Shown here: positions 1 to 6,757 of the stretch, piece by piece
Numbering within the stretch: position 1 is the first letter of the stretch
Layout: every line of letters begins with the position of its first letter
Virus record (IMG/VR): IMGVR_UViG_3300011271_000088
Coordinates: 1-21,731 of that record
Origin: a virus
Strand: one strand, 5' to 3'
Length of the DNA: 21,731 bases
The notes under the pieces: generated by a model
Databases searched by the model: none
The model's input: the letters and a program-made list of their open reading frames with translations, nothing else
What the model was told of the DNA's origin: nothing
Made by a program: the position numbers and the translations under genes

Positions 1-5
1 CTCCT
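1..5 (-). promoter_or_regulatory. Shine-Dalgarno of the next gene, just outside the window
   Basis: The minus strand ends in AGGAG at the window edge, the same ribosome binding site used at most junctions in this cluster. It lies 20 bases after the stop of the glycine-rich gene, so another co-directional gene probably starts a few bases outside the window. An ATG at 16-14 is an alternative start, but it has no ribosome binding site upstream. Confidence 0.4.
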
Positions 6-24
6 GAAATTTTCATAATTTTAA

Positions 25-1011
25 TTATTTTGCGAGAAATTCATAGATCCAAACTTCACCACGGCCACCTGCACCACCGGGACCTGAGGCTACTGCAGTT
101 ACAGATCCACCTCCACCACCACCGCCGCCTCCAGGTATGCCCCCTACTCCCCCTGTACCACCCACAGAAGATGCTTTTCTACCTCCAGCACCACCACCAC
201 CAGAACCACCAAAGATTGCTCCTGAAACAGGAAATGCAAAATTATTACCAGGACCACCATTTATTGTAGTTGATTCTAGTCCAGCAATTCCACCAGCAAG
301 CATGGTAGATCCATCAGGATATAATATAGCAGAACCAACTCCTCCAGAACGTTCAGTTGTAGCATCATAACCACCACCACCAGCACCATAACCAGGAAAA
401 TATTGAGATGACCAATAAAATGTTGATGCTGATACTACTCCTATATTAGCAGGAGATTCTCCAACAATATTAGTACCTCTGGCTGCAGTAAATCCTGATT
501 GCATTGAAGCAATAGATTGTCCACCATATGTCTGACTATTAGCCGAAAGAGGAACACTAGAAAATATATATCCTAGAGGGGCAGCTGCAGAATTAGTAGT
601 TGTTCCACCACCACCAGCTAAAGTTGCTCCTGCTGATGTGGTAACACCGGGACCAATTAAACCTACCAATGATGCAGTTCCCGTAGTAGACCCTGGATTA
701 CCATTTGCACTAGTAGCTGCTAATCCTCCGGCGCCACCAGATCCAACAGTTATAGTGGTCGATGTACCGAACATATTAGCTGGATTACTATAAATCATTA
801 CATTGCCCGCTGCACCACCGCCGCCACCACCGGCTGCTGTAGTAGCACCGGATCGGCCACTACCACCACCAGCACCACCATTCCAGATTATACAAAGAAC
901 TTGCTGAGCATTAGCGTCTTTAGTCCATGTTCCAGTTGCAGTAAACTGAGTGAATTTTATCTTACCAATACCTATTGGTAACGAACTTGAATCAAAATAT
1001 GAAAAAGACAT
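25..1011 (-). CDS. Glycine-rich tail fibre / adhesin-like protein (copy 2)
   Basis: This 328-aa protein belongs to the phage glycine-rich domain type. An N-terminal beta segment (about residues 18-45, with FTQFTATGTWTKDANAQQV and IIWNGGAGGGSGR) is followed by blocks of GG and GGGGGG separated by short variable stretches, ending in GGRGEVWIYEF. Such proteins sit at phage tail tips, and some form polyglycine-II sandwiches that bind host receptors; that role is inferred here. It is a paralogue of the 338-aa protein at 4015-5031: the first 70 and last 75 residues or so align closely, while the middle (about 130-215) does not. It follows the 996-aa fibre gene, whose TAG stop lies inside its AGGAG ribosome binding site, so the two are probably translated together. 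No signal peptide or membrane segment is seen. Confidence 0.88.
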   Translation of the reverse strand: MSFSYFDSSSLPIGIGKIKFTQFTATGTWTKDANAQQVLCIIWNGGAGGGSGRSGATTAAGGGGGGAAGNVMIYSNPANMFGTSTTITVGSGGAGGLAATSANGNPGSTTGTASLVGLIGPGVTTSAGATLAGGGGTTTNSAAAPLGYIFSSVPLSANSQTYGGQSIASMQSGFTAARGTNIVGESPANIGVVSASTFYWSSQYFPGYGAGGGGYDATTERSGGVGSAILYPDGSTMLAGGIAGLESTTINGGPGNNFAFPVSGAIFGGSGGGGAGGRKASSVGGTGGVGGIPGGGGGGGGGSVTAVASGPGGAGGRGEVWIYEFLAK

Positions 1012-1019
1012 AATAACTC

Positions 1020-4010
1020 CTATACAACACTTAATGTTCCAACACCGTTAATATAAGTAAATGTAGTGTCCGCTGTCGTACATAATATTTTACATGATTG
1101 ACCCACGGCAGACGATGATACAGTTCCCGTAGCTCCAATAGTAGATGAAGTTGATTCAAATATAATCTTTTGTCCTGCATTCTGAGCTATAGTCCATCCA
1201 GAAGCACTTTTACCAACGACTTCAATAATAGAACCAAATGCAGCAGTTGCAGGTAATGTTAATGTTACCAATCCAGCATTATTTGCTACATATCCATTAT
1301 TTACAGACATAGTTGTTGATGCTCCCGTTATTTCATTCCAGGTAAATGAACCGCTCGGACCTGAATCAGAACCTATTGCACCTGTAGATGTATTAATAGT
1401 TACATAATTTTTATTTGCAACCGCAACACCTTGAACACCTGTTAATATAACACCTGCAGATGGAGCTTGAATTGTTGTAGTACTTGAAGCGGTTGTAGAT
1501 CCTAAAGTTACTCCTTTAATAGCAGCACCAGTCCCTATAGATAAAGTTGTTGCAGAAGCATCAGTAGATATGCCAAAAGCACCAGTTCCACTATTAATAG
1601 TCAATGCACCATTAGTTGCTGTAACATTTAATGCTCCCGATCCAGATTGAACCGTAGTAGCAGATGTTGAGTTAGTAGATCCTAGAGTAGTTGTTTTAAC
1701 AGCTCCGCCAGTAGCTATATTAACTGTAGTTGCTGATGCATCTGTACTAATACTCATAGAACCTGTACCAGAATTATGTGTCTGTGCTCCATTTGTACTT
1801 GTTATATTAAGAGCACCACTTCCTGACTGTACTGTAGTAGCTGATGTACTATTAGTAGATCCCAAAGTAACCGTTTTAACAGCACCACCAGTTGCCAGAG
1901 AAACCGTTGTTGCTGATGCATCGGTTGAAAGCCCCAAGGCGCCAGTACCAGAATTACCTGTCCACGTACCATTTGTACTCGTTAACGCTAAAGCGCCACT
2001 TCCACTTTGTACTGTTGTCGCAGAAGTACTATTAACTGAACCTAGAGTTACTCCTTTAACTGCGCCACCTGTAGCAAAAGATACTGTAGTAGCTGAAGCA
2101 TCAGTGCTTATACCAAGAGCACCAGTTCCTGAGTTTATTGTGATAGCACCATTTGTAGCAGTCACATTCAATGCACCTGAACCAGATTGTACGGTAGTTG
2201 CACTTGTTGAATTTGTACTTCCTAAAGTTACACCTTTAACTGCGCCGCCTGTTCCTATAGATAAAGTAGTAGCCGCAGCATCAGTAGATATACCAAAAGC
2301 TCCCGTACCAGAATTATGAGTTTGTGTACCATTGGTTGAAGTTATATTTAATGCACCTGAACCAGATTGGACTGTAGTCGCTGATGTACTATTAGTAGAT
2401 CCAAATGTAGAAGTTTTTATACCAGCGCCTGTACCAATATTAATTGTACTTGTTGTAGCGTCAGTTGCTAAAGACACAGTTCCACCATTAGCAGTTATTC
2501 CTGCAAATGTAAGTGTTTCTGTACTACCAGTTCCACCAAATGATAATCCGGTAGTGCCACCGGTAAATGTAAATGCTGCACCCGTAAGTGCACCACCAGT
2601 GTCACCGGTTATTGAAATAGAAGATGCAGCACCTGCATCAGAACCAATAGCGCCTGTTGCTGTATTAATAGTTACGTAATTTTTATTGGCAACAGCAACA
2701 CCTTGAACACCCGTTAAAGTTACACCACCCGATGGAGCTTGAATTATCGTAGTAGCCGAAGCAGTTGTAGATCCAACAGTTGTAGCATGCGCATTGGCAG
2801 AAGTACCAAGATTAGCACCACCTGTTCCACATGCGATTGTTGAGGTACTCGTTGAGTTAGTTGAACCAACTGTAACCGTTTTAACAGCACCTCCTGTACC
2901 AATAGATAAAGTAGTAGCAGAAGCATCAGTAGATAACCCCAAAGAACCCGTACCTGAGTTTCCTGTCCATGTGCCATTAGTACTGGTCAAAGCAAGAGCT
3001 CCCGAACCAGACTGAACGGTGGTAGCAGAAGTACTATTCGTAGAACCTAAAGTAACTGTCTTAACTGCTCCGCCGGTCGCTAGAGAAACTGTAGTTGCTG
3101 AAGCGTCGGTTGATAAACCAAGTGCTCCTGTTCCTGAATTTCCGGTCCATGTGCCATTAGTACTTGTAAGAGCTAATGCACCACTACCACTTTGAACTGT
3201 AGTAGAAGAGGTTGAGTTAGTACTTCCTAAAGTCACGCCCTTAACAGCACTTCCAGTTCCAAATGAAACTGTAGTAGCCGAAGAATCTGTACTTATACCT
3301 AATGCTCCAGTACCTGAATTTATCGTTAGAGTTCCATTTGTTGATGTAACTGCAAGAGCACCACTACCAGATTGTACCGTTGTAGCACTCGTCGAAGTAA
3401 CTGATCCAAATGTAGAAGTTTTTATACCAGCACCAGTACCAACATTGATTGTACTCGTTGTGGCATCAGTCGCTAAAGATACAGTTCCGCCATTGGCAGT
3501 TATACCGGCGAAGGTTAATGTCTCCGTGCTACCAGCTCCACCAAATAACAATCCAGTCGTACCACCGGTAAATGTAAATGATGTACTCGTAAGCGCACCA
3601 CCTGTATCACCAGTTATTGATATAGAAGATGAAGCGGGTGATTGCCACGAAGGGTCGGCCCCGGTCACTCCCGTTAGAACTTGTCCTGTTAATCCCGCAC
3701 CTAATGAAGTTAATGACCCAGAACTATTACCAACTTGAACGGTATGATCTGTCGTTCCCGTAAGATCAGCCTTTAGGGTTCCTGCGCCATCAGTCCAACT
3801 AATGTTATTACCATTGGTCATCGAAGCTATGACAGGATCGGCCCCAACAGACCCGATAATTAATTGTCCATTTCCAGCTACACCAAGGGGTGTTATAGCA
3901 CCGGTTCCTGAACCAAGTAAAACACCATGATCTGTTAATGTAATTGCACCCGTACCACCTTTATCAACGGTTAAGGGGACTGGATTGGAAAGGGTATATG
4001 ATCCTGCCAT
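1020..4010 (-). CDS. Giant repetitive tail fibre protein with 60-residue repeats
   Basis: This 996-aa Gly/Ser/Thr-rich, nearly Cys-free protein is probably a beta-structured fibre shaft. An N-terminal part (1-125, starting MAGSYTLSNPVPL) resembles the neighbouring 341-aa fibre (GNSSGSLTSLG, GSVGADPV). Two super-repeats follow, at about 127-460 and 462-880. Each opens with SISITGDTGGALT, runs through 60-residue units (three in the first, five in the second; core NSTSATTVQSGSGAL) and closes with GVQGVAVANKNYVTIN. The C-terminal domain (about 885-996, with NNGY, LVTLTLP and IAQNAGQ) matches the C-terminus of the 341-aa protein and could act in folding, trimerisation or host binding. The ribosome binding site TAGGATAA overlaps the stop of the upstream glycine-rich gene. 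The fibre role is inferred from repeats and context; the receptor is unknown. Confidence 0.9.
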   Translation of the reverse strand: MAGSYTLSNPVPLTVDKGGTGAITLTDHGVLLGSGTGAITPLGVAGNGQLIIGSVGADPVIASMTNGNNISWTDGAGTLKADLTGTTDHTVQVGNSSGSLTSLGAGLTGQVLTGVTGADPSWQSPASSSISITGDTGGALTSTSFTFTGGTTGLLFGGAGSTETLTFAGITANGGTVSLATDATTSTINVGTGAGIKTSTFGSVTSTSATTVQSGSGALAVTSTNGTLTINSGTGALGISTDSSATTVSFGTGSAVKGVTLGSTNSTSSTTVQSGSGALALTSTNGTWTGNSGTGALGLSTDASATTVSLATGGAVKTVTLGSTNSTSATTVQSGSGALALTSTNGTWTGNSGTGSLGLSTDASATTLSIGTGGAVKTVTVGSTNSTSTSTIACGTGGANLGTSANAHATTVGSTTASATTIIQAPSGGVTLTGVQGVAVANKNYVTINTATGAIGSDAGAASSISITGDTGGALTGAAFTFTGGTTGLSFGGTGSTETLTFAGITANGGTVSLATDATTSTINIGTGAGIKTSTFGSTNSTSATTVQSGSGALNITSTNGTQTHNSGTGAFGISTDAAATTLSIGTGGAVKGVTLGSTNSTSATTVQSGSGALNVTATNGAITINSGTGALGISTDASATTVSFATGGAVKGVTLGSVNSTSATTVQSGSGALALTSTNGTWTGNSGTGALGLSTDASATTVSLATGGAVKTVTLGSTNSTSATTVQSGSGALNITSTNGAQTHNSGTGSMSISTDASATTVNIATGGAVKTTTLGSTNSTSATTVQSGSGALNVTATNGALTINSGTGAFGISTDASATTLSIGTGAAIKGVTLGSTTASSTTTIQAPSAGVILTGVQGVAVANKNYVTINTSTGAIGSDSGPSGSFTWNEITGASTTMSVNNGYVANNAGLVTLTLPATAAFGSIIEVVGKSASGWTIAQNAGQKIIFESTSSTIGATGTVSSSAVGQSCKILCTTADTTFTYINGVGTLSVV
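1503..2402 (-). repeat. Array B: five 180-bp (60-residue) in-frame tandem repeats
   Basis: Five contiguous units of exactly 180 bp lie at 1503-1682, 1683-1862, 1863-2042, 2043-2222 and 2223-2402. Each encodes GS(T/V)NSTSATTVQSGSGAL at its start and ends in (V/T)TL. Protein similarity between units is high, but DNA identity is much lower because synonymous codons differ throughout. Two sub-types are visible: one with NGTWTGNSGTGALGLS, the others with NG-QTHNSGTG or NG-ITINSGTG in the middle. Confidence 0.92.
2868..3407 (-). repeat. Array A: three 180-bp (60-residue) in-frame tandem repeats
   Basis: Three contiguous 180-bp units lie at 2868-3047, 3048-3227 and 3228-3407 in the same gene as array B. 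A degenerate fourth unit follows (NSTSTSTIACGTGGANLG). The two later units carry the TWTGNSGTG version and the first carries TLTINSGTG. The array precedes the linker ending in GVQGVAVANKNYVTIN that separates the two super-repeats. Confidence 0.9.
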
Positions 4011-4014
4011 GATA

Positions 4015-5031
4015 TTATCCTAATATTTCGTAGACCCAGATTTCTCCACGGCCACCATTCCCGCCGGCACCTGATGAGGTACCTGTTAAAGAACCACCAC
4101 CACCACCGCCTCCGCCCCCAGGTATACCACCATTACCACCTGTCCCCGCAGAACCACCTGTGTGTTGGCCACCACCACCACCGCCGCCAGCGCCACCGAA
4201 AATAGCGCCAGTTACAGGGAAGACAAAGTTAGCACCAGTTCCACCACTAATAGTTCCAGATTCAGTACCGCCAGCACCACCTGCAAACATAACAGTTTGA
4301 TCAGCATTAAGAATATTAGATCCGCCACCTGCAGCACGTTCAGATACAACATCTGCACCTGAACCACCACCACCGTAACCGGCAATATAAATATAATTGG
4401 TATATTGCGTGTAACTATTATTAAAAATTTTTCCTATATCAGAAGCTGCAACGGGGGCAGTATTTGATCCCCTAGAACCATCCCAGGCTCCACTTATAAG
4501 ACTATTAGAACCAGCATTCATATCACCATTATAAAAAAAATTAGAAAGAGTAGCTGGATTGGAAACATTAGATATTCTTACATTATAATTAACCGCTGAA
4601 GAACTTGTTGTTGTTCCTCCGCCGCCTACTAATGATACTCCATTAATACCATTAAGAACTGGTCCCATATGACCAGCTAAAGATTGTCCACCGGCAGTTC
4701 CAGGATTACCATTAGTTAAATTTGCAGCCTGTGCTACTCCACCAGCACCACCAGCACCAATAGTAATAGTTTCGGTAGCGCTAAACATATTAGCAGGCGC
4801 GGCGTATATCATTACATTACCTGCCGATCCACCACCACCACCAGCACTACTTGTAGTAGCTCCTTGGCGACCCGATCCACCACCCGCACCACCATTCCAG
4901 ATTATAAACATAACCTGTTGGGCATTAGCATCCTTAGTCCATGTTCCATTTGCAGTAAACTGCGTAAATTTTACCGTGTTACCACCGCCAGCTAAAGGCA
5001 ATGGCCCCGAAAGAAAATATGATCCTGCCAT
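4015..5031 (-). CDS. Glycine-rich tail fibre / adhesin-like protein (copy 1)
   Basis: This 338-aa protein is the paralogue of the product of 25-1011. It starts MAGSYFLSGPLPLAGGG, a leader nearly shared with the adjacent 996-aa fibre, then has the domain with KFTQFTANGTWTKDANAQQV (about 20-40) and IIWNGGAGGGSGR. Glycine blocks follow, including a run of nine glycines near residue 310, and it closes with GGRGEIWVYEILG. The middle (about 130-215, Asn/Tyr-rich, FFYNGDMNAG, YTQYTNYIYIAGYG) is unlike the other copy and is the best candidate for a receptor-binding loop region. It lies directly after the 341-aa fibre gene, so each glycine-rich gene is paired with an upstream fibre gene. The start has a good AGGAGA site 7 bases upstream. 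The function is inferred from the glycine-rich family and position. Confidence 0.88.
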   Translation of the reverse strand: MAGSYFLSGPLPLAGGGNTVKFTQFTANGTWTKDANAQQVMFIIWNGGAGGGSGRQGATTSSAGGGGGSAGNVMIYAAPANMFSATETITIGAGGAGGVAQAANLTNGNPGTAGGQSLAGHMGPVLNGINGVSLVGGGGTTTSSSAVNYNVRISNVSNPATLSNFFYNGDMNAGSNSLISGAWDGSRGSNTAPVAASDIGKIFNNSYTQYTNYIYIAGYGGGGSGADVVSERAAGGGSNILNADQTVMFAGGAGGTESGTISGGTGANFVFPVTGAIFGGAGGGGGGGQHTGGSAGTGGNGGIPGGGGGGGGGSLTGTSSGAGGNGGRGEIWVYEILG

Positions 5032-5039
5032 TGTATCTC

Positions 5040-6065
5040 CTAAACGACTGTTACAGTTCCAATACCGCCAACAACTTCATATGTAGTATTATTAGTAATA
5101 CACAAAAGAGTTACACCATCAGCATAATTTGTAGAAGCTAAACTTCCACCAGCGCCAACTGTTGTTATATCAGATCCAACAATGATTGATTGCCCTGCAT
5201 TCTGCGCGATTAACCAACCACCAGCACCTTTTCCTGCGACTTTTATTATATCGCCTTGATTGGCGCCCAAAGGAAGAGTTAATGTAACCAGGCCTGCATT
5301 ATTACTGATATAGCCATTATTGGCTGACATCCCCGCAGAGGCTGCAAAAACTTCAGTCCATGGAAATATAGCTGCAATAGAGATAGATCCCGGGCCATTA
5401 GTAATTTTTACACCACTACCAGCAGTAATCGTTGATAGAACTGGATCATTAAGAGTTGATCCGATGGGGATTTGGCCATTTATAGCAGCACCTAAAGATG
5501 TTAATGATCCACTAGCATTACCAATTTGAATTTGATGATTCGAAGTGCCCGTTACAGAATAAGTAACGGTGTTAGTTCCTGGATTACCAGTACCCGTAAT
5601 ATTATTACCACCAATAAGCGTAATATTGCCACCGCCATCAGCACTAACTGCACCGCCTGCATTCGATGTAACCGTTTGAATTCCCGAACCTGCTGTAGCA
5701 TCAATTTTGATTGATCCTGGGCCATTAGTAATCGTTATATTAGTTCCGGCTGTTAAAGTTGCTAAAACTGGATCTGCGCCAACCGATCCTATAGCCAAAA
5801 ATCCATTACCAGCAACACCTAAAGATGTTAATGAACCCGAACTATTGCCCAATTGTAAACTATGATTTGTGGTGCCACTTACTGAGAATGTGAGTGTATT
5901 TGTTCCTGGATTACCAACACCCGTAATATTATTACCAGTATTACCAAGTACATTAATATTATTAGCGCCATCAGGACCAACGGGTCCGCCGCTATTAGTC
6001 GTCAAAAACTCTACTATTGATCCGGGTGGAACAATTCCCATTCCGAAATTTGTTATCTGTGACAT
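5040..6065 (-). CDS. Repetitive tail fibre protein, short version
   Basis: This 341-aa protein begins MSQITNFGMGIVPPG and holds two copies of a module of about 100 residues. Each copy has NITG.GNPGTNT, then a TNHSLQLGNSSGSLTSLG-type segment, then (I)GS...DPVL and ITNGPGSI. The C-terminal domain (about 230-341: NNGYISNNAGLVTLTLP, GGWLIAQNAGQSI, GIGTVTVV) matches the last 110 residues of the 996-aa fibre. The protein therefore resembles a fibre without the 60-residue repeat arrays, keeping the same start-side motifs and tip. The TAG stop of the upstream 110-aa gene lies inside its ribosome binding site TAGGGAG, and its own TAG lies inside the AGGAG of the next gene. A tail or head fibre role is inferred from repeats and neighbours. 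Confidence 0.88.
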   Translation of the reverse strand: MSQITNFGMGIVPPGSIVEFLTTNSGGPVGPDGANNINVLGNTGNNITGVGNPGTNTLTFSVSGTTNHSLQLGNSSGSLTSLGVAGNGFLAIGSVGADPVLATLTAGTNITITNGPGSIKIDATAGSGIQTVTSNAGGAVSADGGGNITLIGGNNITGTGNPGTNTVTYSVTGTSNHQIQIGNASGSLTSLGAAINGQIPIGSTLNDPVLSTITAGSGVKITNGPGSISIAAIFPWTEVFAASAGMSANNGYISNNAGLVTLTLPLGANQGDIIKVAGKGAGGWLIAQNAGQSIIVGSDITTVGAGGSLASTNYADGVTLLCITNNTTYEVVGGIGTVTVV

Positions 6066-6074
6066 ACGTACTCC

Positions 6075-6407
6075 CTATGTATTGTAGAAGTGTGATACAT
6101 AAAAAGACCCTGATGTGGGAACCGACCCAGTTAATCGCTTAACGAAATATTGCGTATAAGCACTAAGCCTTACATCTCCTTGAATATCCTTATCGGATTG
6201 AATATCAATAATTATTGATGAATTTGCTGCAACCGGAATATGATCCGTGTTACCTGTAAATGAAAACATTACAGCAGCATCTGTGAAATTGGCTAGTATG
6301 AGTATAATTCCGGGCTTTGCAGCACCTACTCCTACTACCGTGTAACCTACTCCGATAGATGCAAAACCGAGGCTCTGCACTTCCGTAGCGCGTAATTGAA
6401 AACCCAT
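6075..6407 (-). CDS. Small beta-rich virion-associated protein, function unknown
   Basis: This 110-aa protein has no signal peptide. Alternating hydrophobic strands can be followed along its length (IILILANFTDAAVMFSF, SSIIIDIQSD, YTQYFVKRL, SGSFYVSHFY), suggesting one compact beta-sandwich. I recall small proteins with the pattern 'N-T-D-(A)-x-V-M-F-S-F-x-G-x-x-D-H' near phage fibre genes, but have no assigned function for them. It starts with a GGGAGAG site about 5 bases upstream and is followed directly by the fibre pairs, so a role in fibre attachment or assembly is plausible. The start is well supported by the ribosome binding site. Confidence 0.85.
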   Translation of the reverse strand: MGFQLRATEVQSLGFASIGVGYTVVGVGAAKPGIILILANFTDAAVMFSFTGNTDHIPVAANSSIIIDIQSDKDIQGDVRLSAYTQYFVKRLTGSVPTSGSFYVSHFYNT

Positions 6408-6438
6408 TACTCTCTCCCTTTATTAAATCGTAGTGGCT

Positions 6439-6645
6439 TTACTTTTCTTCGCTCGTTGCATCCGCTTGTACATTGGATGCTCTCGTCGCTTCTTCTTCGG
6501 ATCGTTTTTTATTGTCAGTAAGGACTTGAGCAAATTCATTCCATACATCAAAGCATTCTTGCAACGGAGCGCGAAATGGTAAATCGAGTACATATATCCG
6601 ACCATCTTTTTCAATTTCTATTTTGTGACGTAATTCTTCTTTCAA
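6439..6645 (-). CDS. Small acidic protein with a TTG start, function unknown
   Basis: This 68-aa protein starts at TTG (6645-6643) with AAAGGG five bases upstream, a better initiation site than any ATG in the frame. The N-terminal half (about 5-42) has HKIEIEKDGRIYVLDLPF, a likely beta hairpin, then APLQECFDVWNEFAQVL, a probable amphipathic helix. The tail is charged and Ala/Glu-rich and probably disordered. Similar short 'DGR-YVLDLPF-AP' proteins occur, as far as I recall, in phage structural clusters without known function. It is the first gene after the hairpin that follows the 866-aa fibre and leads the 110-aa gene by 31 bases. An overlapping frame (6423-6614) has no ribosome binding site and is rejected. 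Confidence 0.72.
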   Translation of the reverse strand: MKEELRHKIEIEKDGRIYVLDLPFRAPLQECFDVWNEFAQVLTDNKKRSEEEATRASNVQADATSEEK

Positions 6646-6717
6646 GTTAACCCTTTCAAATTTTGTTACTGGAATTACACTAACATACCTCTACCTTGAA
6701 ATTCAATGTCAGGGTTT

Positions 6718-6745
6718 TAATGAGGGGACCAATATCCCCTCATTA
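6718..6745 (-). terminator. Hairpin after the 866-aa fibre gene (probable terminator)
   Basis: A perfect 10-bp stem, TAATGAGGGG / CCCCTCATTA, with an 8-base loop lies 12 bases after the stop of the 866-aa fibre gene. On the minus strand it is followed by TTAAAACCC rather than a clean T run, so it may terminate weakly or act as an mRNA 3'-end stabiliser. The plus-strand side is followed by an AT-rich stretch. Confidence 0.6.
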
Positions 6746-6757
6746 TATTTAAATTAT

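Noticed and set aside
14-16. ATG on the minus strand as the start of the next gene
   Set aside because: It has no ribosome binding site, while AGGAG further on (5-1) points to a start outside the window.
25-1011. Possible diversity-generating retroelement target in the fibre region
   Set aside because: No reverse transcriptase, template repeat or adenine-biased variation can be seen in the window.
1503-3407. Regular 180-bp repeats considered as a CRISPR array or satellite
   Set aside because: The units are in-frame protein repeats with synonymous variation and no unique spacers.
2104-3738. Several plus-strand open frames across the 996-aa fibre
   Set aside because: They recur with the 180-bp repeat period and have near-identical Val/Pro/Ala-rich translations, so they arise from the repeat, not from coding selection.
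6423-6614. Alternative 63-codon frame overlapping the 68-aa gene
   Set aside because: It has no Shine-Dalgarno sequence and gives a basic, low-quality translation; the TTG-started frame has a good site and a folded-looking product.
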